Position numbers and translations under genes: made by a program. The notes beneath the pieces were generated by a model. It searched no databases and was not told the DNA's origin. It saw only the letters and a program-made list of their open reading frames with translations. A stretch of 64,000 bases of DNA, from the NCBI GenBank assembly GCA_903821685.1, contig CAIJLW010000076.1, positions 1-64,000 on the forward strand, written 5' to 3'. This DNA comes from an uncultured Sphingomonadales bacterium (GTDB lineage Bacteria; Pseudomonadota; Alphaproteobacteria; Sphingomonadales; Sphingomonadaceae). Shown here one piece after another: positions 39,134 through 48,283 of the stretch; the first letter of the stretch is position 1; every line of letters starts with the position of its first letter.

Positions 39134-39973
39134 GTGCAAACCATCAATCAACTGTACCCATTGCGGCACCAGATTTCCTTGCTGCGCGCGGAAATGGGTC
39201 GCATTGCGCTGGTCCCGACCATGGGCGCACTGCATGACGGGCACATGACGTTGGTCAAGGAGGCGCGGCGGCACGCAGACGCTGTCGTCGTATCGATCTT
39301 CGTAAACCCAACGCAATTCGGCCCAAATGAAGACCTCGACGCCTATCCGCGCACGATGGAGCGCGACGCCGAACTGCTGCGCGCCGCGGGTGTAGACATT
39401 TTATGGGCGCCACACGCGGCGACGGTTTATCCGGCGGGCTTTGTAACGAAGGTCCACGTGGGCGGGCCAAGCCGCGGCTACTGCGGCGGGGCGCGGCCAG
39501 GCCACTTTGACGGCGTCGCGCTGGTCGTCGCCAAATTGTTCAATCAGGTGCAGCCCGATGTCGCGCTCTTTGGTGAAAAGGATTTTCAGCAACTGGCGGT
39601 CATCCGGCAAATGGCGCGCGACCTCGATTTCGCGTTGGAGATTTTGGGGGTGCCAATCGTACGCGATGCGGACGGCCTCGCTCTGTCCTCGCGCAATGCC
39701 TATTTGACGGCGGACGAACGCGCGGCCGCCTTGGCCTTGCCACATGCATTGCGCCGCGCGGCTGAAGATATCCGCGCCGGCAGTGACGTCGGCCAAGCGC
39801 TTGCACATGCCGAAGCGGATATTCTTACAGCAGGGTTTGCACAGGTGGATTATTTTGCACTCGCCGACGCGATCACGCTTGAGGAACTGCACCACTTTGA
39901 CGGCAGGCCGGCGCGGTTACTGGCGGCGGCCAAGATGGGCAAGACGCGGTTGATAGATAATTTGGTGATTTAG
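39134..39973 (+). CDS. panC: pantothenate synthetase
   Basis: ATP-dependent condensation of pantoate with beta-alanine. The 279-residue product has the family motifs [15 protein letters not shown] (nucleotide HIGH-like site), [27 protein letters not shown] and LSSRNAYLT. The start is a GTG at 39134. A short GC stem with a T-run overlaps the stop codon. panB is not in the window. Confidence 0.95.
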   Translation: MQTINQLYPLRHQISLLRAEMGRIALVPTMGALHDGHMTLVKEARRHADAVVVSIFVNPTQFGPNEDLDAYPRTMERDAELLRAAGVDILWAPHAATVYPAGFVTKVHVGGPSRGYCGGARPGHFDGVALVVAKLFNQVQPDVALFGEKDFQQLAVIRQMARDLDFALEILGVPIVRDADGLALSSRNAYLTADERAAALALPHALRRAAEDIRAGSDVGQALAHAEADILTAGFAQVDYFALADAITLEELHHFDGRPARLLAAAKMGKTRLIDNLVI

Positions 39974-39990
39974 CGGGCTGCTCGCTTTTT
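39972..39990 (+). terminator. short intrinsic terminator of panC
   Basis: AGCGGG (39972-39977) pairs with CTCGCT (39981-39986), with one G-U pair and a 3-base loop, followed by TTTTT. The stem overlaps the panC stop codon. It is short, so efficiency is uncertain. Confidence 0.45.
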
Positions 39991-40120
39991 GGAAGCTCTG
40001 GCAGTTGCCAGGATGTTGCTAAGGCGCGGCTTGGTGTTAAGGCGTCCGAGTTGAGGTAAAAGCCTATGTACCCGCATAGCCACACGCATTTGCTTTTTAT
40101 AGCTGAGGATATTGTTTGAG

Positions 40121-41104
40121 ATGCCGGCACCGATAGTTGTAACAGGCGCAGCCGGGTTCATAGGCCACGCTGTGGCGCATCGCCTTTTGGCGCGCGGAGA
40201 GTGCGTCATTGGCGTCGATATCGTCAATGATTATTACGACCCTGCCCTAAAAGAGGCGCGGCTGGCGACCTTTGCGGGGATCAACAGCTTCGCCTTTGAG
40301 CGCGTGGACATTGCCGATGCCGACAAGATGAAGGCGCTTATACGCGATAACAAAATAGTCCGTGTGGTGCATCTCGCGGCGCAGGCTGGCGTGCGCCACA
40401 GCATTGAAAATCCTTTCGCTTATGAACGTTCAAACCTTGCCGGTCACTTGTCGGTTATGGAGGCGTGCCGCCATGCTGAGGGCTTTGAACATCTGGTCTA
40501 CGCCTCCTCCAGCTCGGTCTATGGCGACAAGCCGATGGGCGGAGAGGGTTTCAAGGAAGAGGAGCCTGCTACCGATCCAGTGTCCCTCTACGCAGCCACC
40601 AAGCGGGCGTGCGAATTGATGAGCCAATCCTATGCCAAGCTTTACGGCTTCCCGCAGACAGGGCTCAGGTTTTTTACCGTCTATGGCCCATGGGGGCGAC
40701 CGGACATGGCGTATTTCAGCTTCACCCAGAAAATCCTGAAGGGTGAGGCAATTGAGGTTTACGGCAATGGTGAAATGGCGCGTGATTTCACGTATATTGA
40801 CGACATCGTCGACGGCATTATTGGCGCGCTTGATCATTCACCGTCACGGGGGGAACACCGAATTCTGAATATTGGCGACAGCCACCCCGTTGGCCTGATG
40901 GAGATGATAGAGACGCTTGAAAAAGCCATTGGCCGTGCGGCGACCAAGATCATGCGGCCAATGCAGCCGGGCGATGTCACGGCGACCTATGCCGATGTGT
41001 CCAAGCTGCATGCGCTGACGGGGTATCAACCCAAGGTCATGCTTGCGGAGGGGTTAGAGAGGTTCGCGGACTGGTATCGGCACTATTACGGAGCCGCTTC
41101 TTAG
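40121..41104 (+). CDS. NAD-dependent epimerase, UDP-glucuronate 4-epimerase type
   Basis: Extended short-chain dehydrogenase, 327 residues. The NAD motif is VTGAAGFIGHAVA (residues 6-18) and the catalytic set is Ser in YASSSSVYG with YAATK (Tyr-x-x-x-Lys). The segments YYDPALKEARL, FTVYGPWGRPDMAYFSFT and RDFTYIDDIV are characteristic of UDP-glucuronate 4-epimerases (LspL/CapI), so a capsular or LPS sugar is the likely product. GAGGAT lies 9 bp before the ATG at 40121. It is convergent with the TetR gene with only 2 bp between the stops. Confidence 0.88.
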   Translation: MPAPIVVTGAAGFIGHAVAHRLLARGECVIGVDIVNDYYDPALKEARLATFAGINSFAFERVDIADADKMKALIRDNKIVRVVHLAAQAGVRHSIENPFAYERSNLAGHLSVMEACRHAEGFEHLVYASSSSVYGDKPMGGEGFKEEEPATDPVSLYAATKRACELMSQSYAKLYGFPQTGLRFFTVYGPWGRPDMAYFSFTQKILKGEAIEVYGNGEMARDFTYIDDIVDGIIGALDHSPSRGEHRILNIGDSHPVGLMEMIETLEKAIGRAATKIMRPMQPGDVTATYADVSKLHALTGYQPKVMLAEGLERFADWYRHYYGAAS

Positions 41105-41106
41105 AC

Positions 41107-41739
41107 TTAAGGCTTCAACTGCGCCTGCCAGGCATCGAATGAAGCCGCCAGCTTTCGGCCGGCAATTTGGCGGCCAGCCTCGCGGGGTAAGCCAAGCGAC
41201 GCCGACAAAGGTCCGCCAAGCAAAGCATCGCCCAGCGCCATCAGCACCATTTCAAGCGTCAGTTCATGCAACGACGTGTCGGCGTGACCCTCTTCACCGA
41301 TTTCATCGACAAGCTTGTGGATTGCCTCAACAATAGGGTCGAGCGCGTCTTCATTTCCCGACAGCAGCATCCACGACGCGAGCGCGCCTGCACCCTCGCG
41401 GTCGAAATGGTCGAAGATCAGGTCGGCCAATTCGTGCGGCGTTACCACCCCGCCACGCATTTGGACTACGGCCTCGGCAATTTTGCTGCAGATATTGTCG
41501 CCCATATATGCCGCAAGCGCGCGCTGAAGCCCCGACGCCGACCCAAAATGGTGCAGCAAATTGGCGTGCGTCCGCCCGATCCGTCCGGCGACCGCCTTTA
41601 AGGTAACGGCCTGCGGCCCCGCCTCAAGCAACAGGCTGCGCGCCGCCTCAAGCGCCGCCATCCGGCTCGCCTCGGGGGTCAATCGACGCGGCATGCCAAC
41701 GTCTTGCAAGTGGATAATCTTGGATTCCTCCGTTACCAT
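41107..41739 (-). CDS. TetR-family transcriptional regulator
   Basis: A 210-residue one-component regulator. The N-terminal helix-turn-helix (about residues 22-65) shows VTLKAVAGRIGRTHANLLHHFGS followed by LQRALAAYM, as in TetR proteins; the rest is a helical ligand-binding domain. The ATG at 41739 is chosen over an upstream TTG because a perfect palindrome (41784-41797) lies between them and is likely its own operator. The ligand and targets are unknown. It is followed by the convergent epimerase gene and preceded on the same strand by the GNAT gene. Confidence 0.82.
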   Translation of the reverse strand: MVTEESKIIHLQDVGMPRRLTPEASRMAALEAARSLLLEAGPQAVTLKAVAGRIGRTHANLLHHFGSASGLQRALAAYMGDNICSKIAEAVVQMRGGVVTPHELADLIFDHFDREGAGALASWMLLSGNEDALDPIVEAIHKLVDEIGEEGHADTSLHELTLEMVLMALGDALLGGPLSASLGLPREAGRQIAGRKLAASFDAWQAQLKP

Positions 41740-41783
41740 ATTCGCCCCGACCGAATTGATTTTTTCAACGCTACGCCAATATC

Positions 41784-41797
41784 CTTGGATATCCAAG
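41784..41797. promoter_or_regulatory. 14-bp perfect palindrome upstream of the TetR gene
   Basis: CTTGGATATCCAAG reads the same on both strands and ends 45 bp upstream of the TetR-gene start. Position and symmetry suggest a self-operator; binding is inferred, not shown. Confidence 0.55.
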
Positions 41798-41862
41798 AGC
41801 GTTGCAAAATTCAGGGATGGTATCAGTTACCTGTTGAGGTCATGAGCGAGTGGCTTGGCCCG

Positions 41863-42453
41863 TTATGCAGCCTGCAGGCGCTCCATTTGCTCGCGCATGC
41901 CGAATGCCGGTGGGTGTAACATGGCGCGTTGTTCTGAACTGGCGCCGGCCAGTGCCCTTTCATACATGGCGCAGGCAGCAGCTTCGCCGCGGCCCTTGCT
42001 CTGGCGCTGGGCGATCTTGCCCGTGCTTTGGAAGCCAAGCTTACGCAGCACATTGCCCGAGGCAGGATTGTCGGTGAAGTGGCTGGCAATGAGCTTATTG
42101 TGGCCAATGGCCTTCGCGATGTTGATGACGGCGCGACTTGCCTCTGTCGCGAAGCCAAGACCCCAATAGGGCCGGGCAATCCAGTAGCCCAATTCGGCTT
42201 CGCCATCGAGATCGCCAATGCCGCACCCGCCGACTAGGCGCGGCGCACCCTTGGTACGCAGCATCAGCAAGAAGGCGGGGTGGCGTTCGTCATGTGCCTG
42301 CGCAGTAAAGTGCACGGCATCGTCGGCGGTGTAGGGCCATGGCGCGCGCGCGAGGTTGCGAACGATGCCTTCATCGGCAATCGCCGCATGCAGTTCTTGT
42401 GCATCCTCTGGCCAGCTTGGCCGCAACAGCAATCTTTCGGTTCTCGCGAACAT
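41863..42453 (-). CDS. GNAT-family N-acetyltransferase (RimJ/RimL-like)
   Basis: A 196-residue acetyl-CoA-dependent acetyltransferase. It begins ARTERLLLRPSWPEDA, as in RimJ/RimL-type proteins, has the acetyl-CoA loop region ARPYWGLGFATEASRAVI (motif A), and NPASGNVLRKLGFQSTG (motif B). The ATG at 42453 has GGAGAGAA upstream; 45 open codons before it lack support. The substrate (a protein alpha-amino group or small amine) is unknown. Confidence 0.87.
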   Translation of the reverse strand: MFARTERLLLRPSWPEDAQELHAAIADEGIVRNLARAPWPYTADDAVHFTAQAHDERHPAFLLMLRTKGAPRLVGGCGIGDLDGEAELGYWIARPYWGLGFATEASRAVINIAKAIGHNKLIASHFTDNPASGNVLRKLGFQSTGKIAQRQSKGRGEAAACAMYERALAGASSEQRAMLHPPAFGMREQMERLQAA

Positions 42454-42548
42454 CGTTTCTCTCCGGTTCTGCGCCGCCCCTTTGCATGACAAGGCGACAG
42501 CCATGTGACAGTTGCCTCTTGCGAGGCTTGGAACAGGGAGAATGCGGC

Positions 42549-42581
42549 AAAAAGAAAGGGAGACCGGTTGACCCGTCTCCC
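42549..42581 (-). terminator. intrinsic terminator of the rplU-rpmA operon
   Basis: On the minus strand GGGAGAC and GTCTCCC pair (42558-42581, with extra inner GG/CC pairs), followed by TTTCTTTTT (42557-42549). It lies about 75 bp beyond the rpmA stop. Confidence 0.9.
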
Positions 42582-42588
42582 TGTTCAA

Positions 42589-42639
42589 AGGTGGAAACCA
42601 CCTGATATGATTTCCGGGTCATCCGTCTGGACAACCCGG
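42589..42639 (-). other. two further hairpins in the rpmA 3' region
   Basis: AGGTGG-AAA-CCACCT (42589-42603) and CCGGGT (42614-42619) with ACCCGG (42634-42639) form two extra stems between the rpmA stop and the terminator. Neither has its own T-run. They may protect the transcript from 3' exonucleases. Confidence 0.5.
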
Positions 42640-42654
42640 TATCGATTGTCCTGT

Positions 42655-42924
42655 TTATTCGGCTGCCATCGCTGCCATGTCGACCGACACATATTTGCGG
42701 CCGAGTTTGCCAGCATGGAATCGCACGCGGCCTTCGACGAGGGCGAACAATGTGTGGTCTTTGCCAAGGCCAACGCCCGAACCAGGATATACCTTGGTGC
42801 CGCGCTGACGGATGATGATGTTGCCGCCGATGACGTTTTCGCCACCGAATTTCTTTACGCCAAGACGACGGCCCGCTGAATCGCGACCGTTGCGTGACGA
42901 ACCACCTGCTTTTTTATGTGCCAT
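42655..42924 (-). CDS. rpmA: 50S ribosomal protein L27
   Basis: Ribosomal protein L27, 89 residues, near the peptidyl-transferase centre. It starts [18 protein letters not shown] and includes the conserved [12 protein letters not shown] and [11 protein letters not shown] segments. There is no N-terminal extension needing cleavage. It follows rplU by 31 bp in the usual order. Confidence 0.98.
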   Translation of the reverse strand: MAHKKAGGSSRNGRDSAGRRLGVKKFGGENVIGGNIIIRQRGTKVYPGSGVGLGKDHTLFALVEGRVRFHAGKLGRKYVSVDMAAMAAE

Positions 42925-42955
42925 GGTCTAAACTCCTACTTAAGAGCGTTGCCGC

Positions 42956-43381
42956 TCAAGCTTCCTTAGGGGCTGCAGCCTTTTTAGGCGCAGCGGCTTT
43001 CTTTGGCGCGGCTTCTTTAGCAGGAGCAGCAGTGGCAGCAGCCTCGACCTTCTCGGCCTTAGGTGCAGTCGCCTTCTTCTCTTCCTTGCCAACGGCAAGA
43101 ATACGCAGCAGCGTCAACGACTGGCGATGACCCTGCTTACGACGATAATTATGGCGGCGACGCTTTTTGAAGACGATTACCTTTTCACCGCGCTCTTGCG
43201 CAATGATTTCGGCAGAAACGGTCAAGCCGTTCACGTCCTGTGCCTTGTCACCGTCACCGGCAAGAAGGATGTCACCAAGCGAGATCTTGTCACCCGCTTC
43301 ACCAGACAGTTTTTCAACTGCGATTTTGTCTCCGGCGGCGACGCGATATTGCTTGCCGCCTGTGCGCACGATTGCGAACAT
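42956..43381 (-). CDS. rplU: 50S ribosomal protein L21 with Ala/Lys-rich tail
   Basis: Ribosomal protein L21. The core (residues 1-103) has [13 protein letters not shown] and [17 protein letters not shown], typical of the family. A C-terminal extension of about 40 residues consists of repeated Lys/Ala/Pro units (for example [16 protein letters not shown]), making it longer than E. coli L21 (103 residues). Such tails are common in sphingomonads and probably contact rRNA. It is the first gene of rplU-rpmA. Confidence 0.97.
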   Translation of the reverse strand: MFAIVRTGGKQYRVAAGDKIAVEKLSGEAGDKISLGDILLAGDGDKAQDVNGLTVSAEIIAQERGEKVIVFKKRRRHNYRRKQGHRQSLTLLRILAVGKEEKKATAPKAEKVEAAATAAPAKEAAPKKAAAPKKAAAPKEA

Positions 43382-43487
43382 GGCTTTAACTCATCCGTTT
43401 CTACAGCTTAGCGCCTTATAAGGGCGGGTTGCTAAGGCGCGTGACATAGCGGAGACGAATCTCAACAGGGTCACGCAAGAATGGGCG

Positions 43488-43524
43488 CAGCTAGTGCAAG
43501 CAAATATCTATGTCAACGTATAAT
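43488..43524. promoter_or_regulatory. probable divergent promoter elements (rplU / lipoprotein gene)
   Basis: On the minus strand a consensus -35 TTGACA (43516-43511) is followed at 17 bp by TAGCTG, a weak -10, pointing toward rplU. On the plus strand a perfect TATAAT (43519-43524) points toward the lipoprotein gene at 43599, but without a good -35. These are assignments by eye. Confidence 0.4.
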
Positions 43525-43598
43525 CCGGCGTTTCGGCCCCTGCGATGTGGCATTGCGATGCCCTTGCATGGCGCTGCATGCAGGCTTAGACGTCGGAT

Positions 43599-44105
43599 AT
43601 GTTGAATTTCAAGCCTGCATCTCCGTTGCTTCTGCTTTTTGCCCTTACCGCGTGTGTCGCGCCAGGGGTGCAATTTCCGTCGCTTGAGCGGCGGCCCTAT
43701 GAGACAAACGCTCCAGTTGCAGCCCCTGCCGAATCGCCCACGCCATCCGCTGTGCTGTCGGCGGAGCTGGCCACAAAGTTGAATGCGCTGCTGGCTAAAC
43801 ACACGGCCGCGAACCAAGACTTTCTGCGCGGGCTTGGAGCCGTGCAGTCCACCGCCTCAAAGGCTGCGGGGACTGCGCCTGGCAGCGAAGCATGGGTCAA
43901 TGCACAACTCATGCTGTCGCGGCTCGACAAGATGCGCGCCGATTCGGTGGCCGTGTTGCGCGAGTTTGACGGGCTGATAACGGATGCAGGTGCGGTTGAC
44001 GCCGACATGGCCGCGCTCGTGACCGAGGCGCAGCGCCCCGTTACCGAAGATGTGGCAGCGCAAAGTACAGAAATCGCCCGGCTTTCGCGGCTGATTGGGG
44101 AATAG
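43599..44105 (+). CDS. small lipoprotein of unknown function
   Basis: A 168-residue lipoprotein that I do not recognise. The signal peptide ends in lipobox LTAC (C19). The mature part starts with a Pro/Ala-rich linker and continues as mainly helical, Ala/Leu-rich sequence (about residues 55-168) without transmembrane segments or known motifs; a helical bundle in the periplasm is possible. It is divergent from rplU. Confidence 0.7.
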   Translation: MLNFKPASPLLLLFALTACVAPGVQFPSLERRPYETNAPVAAPAESPTPSAVLSAELATKLNALLAKHTAANQDFLRGLGAVQSTASKAAGTAPGSEAWVNAQLMLSRLDKMRADSVAVLREFDGLITDAGAVDADMAALVTEAQRPVTEDVAAQSTEIARLSRLIGE

Positions 44106-44234
44106 CGACGAGATCTGTTCTCGCTTCCGGCATCGGCAAAGCCCTCTGCCCATTCGACAAGCTACAAAATTGCACCTTCCCCTCGCGTGTCGGGCTGATA
44201 TGACGTTGCCATAAACAAATTCAGGAGAGTTTTC

Positions 44235-46067
44235 ATGCGCATCACCAAAACCGCTATTTCCGGCCTTGCCATTGCCTTGGCGTACCTGGCTAGTCCGGCC
44301 ATCGCGCAGACGACAGCGACGGCGCCAACGGCCGCAGCCGAAGTTGATCAGAACGCTGCCATCACCGCCTTTTTTGAGGAATATGACGCCCAGCAACTCG
44401 CGCTATCGCCGCTGAGCAAATCCTATCGCGGCATAAAAGACAGCGACTATGGCCGGTGGGGCGATTTCACCAACGCAGCCGAGGCGCGCGCCAATGATGC
44501 CGCGCGCTCGGCGCTCAAGGAAATGCGTGCACGCTTTGACCCAGCACAGCTTACGCCCGAAAACGGCCTTTCGTATCGCCTGTTTGAAAAGCGCGCCGAA
44601 CGCAATGAGGCGGCCTTTAAGTATAATGATTACGGCTATGTCTTTGACCAAATGAACGGCGCGCAAAGCGAATTGCCAGCCTTCCTGATTAACATCCACC
44701 GCGTTGATAATAAGTCCGATGCCCGCGCCTATGTAAGCCGCCTATACGGCATCGGCCCGGGGATGAACCAAGCCATTGAGCAGGCAAAGGCGCGCGCCGG
44801 GCAAGGCATCATGCCGCCCAAATGGGTCTATCCTTATGTCATCAATGACGCGCGCAACGTCATCACTGGCGCGCCGTTTGACAGTGGCCCCGATGCACCG
44901 TTGTTTGCCGATTTCAAAGGGAAGGTCGGCAAGCTCAACATTAGCCAAATCGAAAAAGACCTGTTGATTGCCGACGCGGCGCAGGCGCTCAACAGCGCAG
45001 TGAAGAAGGCCTATGAGGCGTTGATATCCGAAATGACGGCGCAGGAAAAAGTCGCCGGAACCGACGACGGCGTGTGGCGCTTCAAGGATGGCGCCGGCTA
45101 TTATGCGGAGCGTCTGGCCAATTACACCACAACCAACATGACGCCGGAACAAATCCATCAATTGGGCCTCGCGCAGGTCGCGCGGATCCATAAGGAAATG
45201 GGCGTCGTCCAAAAGAAGATGGGGGTTAAGGGCGACCTTCAGGCATTCTTCAAATATATGCGCACGGAACCGAAATTTTACGCCCCCGAAACCGCCGAGG
45301 GTCGCGCGCTGTATCTGTCCGAAACGCAGAAGGCCAAGGATGCGATTACGCCCCTGCTGCCGAAATGGTTTGGAACGCTTCCGCAGGCGCCGCTGGTGGT
45401 GAAGCCAGTTGAAGCATTCCGCGAGAAATCGGCGGGCAAGGCGTTTTACCAAAGCCCGGCGCCTGACGGTTCGCGTCCGGGTACTTATTATGCGAATTTG
45501 TACAAAATGGCCGACATGCCGCTAACTGAGGTGGAGGCGCTGTTTTACCATGAGGGCGTTCCAGGCCACCATTTGCAGCTCGCGATCCAGACTGAGTTGA
45601 AGGGCGTCCCCGCCTTCCGTAAATTTGGCGGCGTCACCGCCTATTCCGAAGGCTGGGGCCTGTATTCGGAGAAATTGGCCAAGGACATGGGGCTATATAC
45701 CGATCCGGCGCGTGATTTCGGCCGGCTGCAATTGGAACTGCACCGCGCCATCCGCCTGGTGGTCGACAGCGGGCTTCACTACAAACGCTGGTCGCGCGAA
45801 ACGGCGATTAAATATGTAGAGGATAACAGCGCAGACGCACCTGGTGGTATTGTGAAGGCGATTGAACGCTACATCATCTACCCCGGCCAGGCGACGGCCT
45901 ACATGGTTGGCCGCCTGAAAATCAGCGAACTGCGCGACAAGGCGCAAAAGGCGCTGGGCAAGAAATTTGACATACGCGGTTTCCACGACACGGTGCTGAA
46001 GTCTGGCCCCGTGCCGCTGGATGTGCTCGAAGAGCAAGTTGATGCGTGGATTGCCTCGCGTAAGTGA
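44235..46067 (+). CDS. exported DUF885 metallopeptidase-like protein
   Basis: A 610-residue DUF885 protein with a signal peptide (about 24 residues, ending SPAIAQ). DUF885 proteins are predicted zinc carboxypeptidase-like enzymes. The metal motif is YHEGVPGHHLQ (an HExxxHH variant), followed by the downstream Glu region YSEGWGLYSE; the C-terminal PGQATAYMVGRLKI is also a family signature. CAGGAGAG precedes the ATG. The substrate is unknown. It is convergent with the TonB-C-like gene. Confidence 0.9.
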   Translation: MRITKTAISGLAIALAYLASPAIAQTTATAPTAAAEVDQNAAITAFFEEYDAQQLALSPLSKSYRGIKDSDYGRWGDFTNAAEARANDAARSALKEMRARFDPAQLTPENGLSYRLFEKRAERNEAAFKYNDYGYVFDQMNGAQSELPAFLINIHRVDNKSDARAYVSRLYGIGPGMNQAIEQAKARAGQGIMPPKWVYPYVINDARNVITGAPFDSGPDAPLFADFKGKVGKLNISQIEKDLLIADAAQALNSAVKKAYEALISEMTAQEKVAGTDDGVWRFKDGAGYYAERLANYTTTNMTPEQIHQLGLAQVARIHKEMGVVQKKMGVKGDLQAFFKYMRTEPKFYAPETAEGRALYLSETQKAKDAITPLLPKWFGTLPQAPLVVKPVEAFREKSAGKAFYQSPAPDGSRPGTYYANLYKMADMPLTEVEALFYHEGVPGHHLQLAIQTELKGVPAFRKFGGVTAYSEGWGLYSEKLAKDMGLYTDPARDFGRLQLELHRAIRLVVDSGLHYKRWSRETAIKYVEDNSADAPGGIVKAIERYIIYPGQATAYMVGRLKISELRDKAQKALGKKFDIRGFHDTVLKSGPVPLDVLEEQVDAWIASRK

Positions 46068-46092
46068 TCAATTCGGGGGTAGGCGCTCAGTC

Positions 46093-46866
46093 TTAGGGCG
46101 CCGCCCCCTCCTCAACTGCCTTCACCCCAAAATCGAAATGGATGCGCACCCACACGCCCAGTTGGGGTTTATTGTTGATGCGCGGGGGCTTCACGAGGAA
46201 TTGCCACGCGGCGAGACGAAGCGCCTTGGCAAGGCCAGTACCACGCGGGTTTTCGCCCAAAATCTGGCAATTTTCAACGCGGTTATAGGCAGCCATCTGG
46301 CAGGCGATGTCCGCCGACGCGCCGGGCGGGATGCGCTTGACTGTGGCCAGATAGGGGGACAGCTCGCTGTCATAGGGTTCGCGCAGCCACGCCACGGGGT
46401 AAAGCTGCGCACCGCCCGGGCCGAGACCTGGGCCCATCATGCCCTTATTGCCTTGCCCACTTCCTTTGCCCTCGCCTGCGCCGCTTTGCCCGCCGGCAGG
46501 GAGTTTTGACAAGTCCATCGCGTCAAATTCCGACTTGCTGACCTTGATGAAGTCAGGGCTCGGGGGTGGCATGTTGACCGGGTTAACCGGCGGCAGCAGT
46601 GGCGGTGGAATGGGCGGGGTGACGATGCTTTGTACTTTTGGGGTCACTGGCGTCTTTGTATCGCTTTTATCGGGCGAGGCCTCTGATTCCGCCTCAAGTG
46701 CGAAGCTCGTCAATCCACCTTTGCCAGCGGCTGGCCCGCCGGCGCGCATGCTGAGGCTCAATATCGCGAATATGATTATGACCTCAAGCAACAGGGCGAT
46801 GGCAAGGCCAATGCCGCGCCGCCTTATGTCCTCACGGCTCCAATCTGTCTGTTCTAAATAGGCCAT
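46093..46866 (-). CDS. single-pass protein with TonB C-terminal-like domain
   Basis: A 257-residue protein: a short cytoplasmic N-terminus, one membrane helix (about residues 18-40), a Pro-rich periplasmic spacer (TPPIPPPLLPPVNPVNMPPP), a Gly/Gln stretch, and a C-terminal domain (about 165-250) whose layout resembles TonB C-domains (ALRLAAWQFLVKPPRINNKP...VWVRIHFDFG). No exbB, exbD or receptor gene is nearby, so an energy-transducer role is only inferred. The ATG at 46866 is chosen; an in-frame TTG lies 42 bases upstream. The gap from the P450 gene is 49 bp. Confidence 0.7.
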   Translation of the reverse strand: MAYLEQTDWSREDIRRRGIGLAIALLLEVIIIFAILSLSMRAGGPAAGKGGLTSFALEAESEASPDKSDTKTPVTPKVQSIVTPPIPPPLLPPVNPVNMPPPSPDFIKVSKSEFDAMDLSKLPAGGQSGAGEGKGSGQGNKGMMGPGLGPGGAQLYPVAWLREPYDSELSPYLATVKRIPPGASADIACQMAAYNRVENCQILGENPRGTGLAKALRLAAWQFLVKPPRINNKPQLGVWVRIHFDFGVKAVEEGAAP

Positions 46867-46915
46867 GCGTGCAGCGCGCACCTTTAGTGCGCTAGGCGCT
46901 GCTTGCAATGCCGCA

Positions 46916-48283
46916 TTATAGAGGCGTGAACCGCACCTTCAGGCCGTCCTTTGGTTTTGGTATGGGCCAAGCCTGCCAATCGGGTGCGTAGCCATCGGCA
47001 ATCTCCACGCGGACAGATGTCAGCAAGTGGTGCATGAACAGCTTCGTCTGCATATAGGCAAAGTGCAGGCCAAGGCACATATGCGCGCCGCCGCCAAAGG
47101 GCACCCACGCATATTTATGCCGCGCCTTCACCTTGTCGGCCGTGAAGCGCATGGGGTCAAATTCATGCGGGTTCGGCCAATATTCTTCCATCATGTGGAC
47201 ATAAGACGGGCTGATGCTGACCGACGTGCCCTTGGGGATGTGGTAGCCCATGAAATCAAAATCACGCAACGCGCGGCGCGGGATCGACGGCACAGGCGAA
47301 ATCATGCGCAGCGATTCCTTGAACGCATATTCCGTCAACTCGAACTTATCGAGGTCGGCAAAGGCGATGTCCGCTCCGGCTGGTCCTATCGCAAGACACT
47401 CCTCGCGCAACTTCTGCTGCCACTCGGGATGCTTGGCGAGATACCAGATCATCGACGTGACCGACGAGGTGATGGTGTCATGCGCGGCCATCATCAGGAA
47501 GTTCATATGGTCGATCAGCTCGCCATCGGACATATATTCGCCGTCCTCGCGCTTTGACCGGCAGAATTGGCTGAACATATCTTGCCGGTTTTCGTTGCGG
47601 CGGCGCTCGGCAATTTGTGGGCCGAAATAGTCGATGAGATATTTGCGTCCGGCAACGCCCTTGCCCATCGGCGTGAACGGCAATGGCGCGCGAATGGGCG
47701 CGACCGACGCCTGAACCATGTCTACAAAGGCCCTGTTGATCTTGTCCGCCTCTGGCCCGAGCGGGATCCCTAAGAAGCTGCTGGCCGCGACATCCAGCGT
47801 CAGTTGCTTGATCGCGGGATAGAACAGCATGTCGCCGCGCCAATCCTTCAACTGCTCGGCAAAGATGCGGTTCATGTCTTGGGTATATGCGCGCATTGGC
47901 TGAGGCTTGAAGGCGATGCCAAGCGCGCGGCGGTCCATGCGGTGGTGGTCGAAATCCATCAACATCAATCCGCGCGGGAACAATAGGTTCAGGACTGGAC
48001 CCCAACCCTGCTCCGACGAAAACAGCTTTTCACGATCAAACAGCAAAAGCTCATTTGCCTCGGCGCCCACCAACGAGACAGTCGGGTTGCCAAAGGCGTT
48101 GGTACGGAACACCTTGCCATAGGTTTTGACCATGCGCGCGCCGTAACCGGGAGGGTCACGCAGCACGCGGAATGTGGTGCCGATAATCGGCAAGCCATTT
48201 TCGCCGGGGATGTGCGACAGATCACCAATCTTCTTGCGCGGCACCCAATGCGGGTTCGCAGCTTCGCTATGGGCAAGGGCCAT
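46916..48283 (-). CDS. cytochrome P450
   Basis: A 455-residue soluble bacterial P450. The heme-thiolate loop is FGGGAHMCLGLHFA (Cys ligand about residue 400), the K-helix is ExxR in FKESLRMIS and the I-helix oxygen motif is AAHDTITSS. Charge clusters and the DFMGYHIPKGT segment resemble class E-type (CYP51/CYP120-like) enzymes rather than camphor-type ones. No ferredoxin or ferredoxin reductase gene is adjacent, so redox partners are elsewhere. The ATG at 48283 has AGGAT upstream. The substrate is unknown. Confidence 0.92.
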   Translation of the reverse strand: MALAHSEAANPHWVPRKKIGDLSHIPGENGLPIIGTTFRVLRDPPGYGARMVKTYGKVFRTNAFGNPTVSLVGAEANELLLFDREKLFSSEQGWGPVLNLLFPRGLMLMDFDHHRMDRRALGIAFKPQPMRAYTQDMNRIFAEQLKDWRGDMLFYPAIKQLTLDVAASSFLGIPLGPEADKINRAFVDMVQASVAPIRAPLPFTPMGKGVAGRKYLIDYFGPQIAERRRNENRQDMFSQFCRSKREDGEYMSDGELIDHMNFLMMAAHDTITSSVTSMIWYLAKHPEWQQKLREECLAIGPAGADIAFADLDKFELTEYAFKESLRMISPVPSIPRRALRDFDFMGYHIPKGTSVSISPSYVHMMEEYWPNPHEFDPMRFTADKVKARHKYAWVPFGGGAHMCLGLHFAYMQTKLFMHHLLTSVRVEIADGYAPDWQAWPIPKPKDGLKVRFTPL

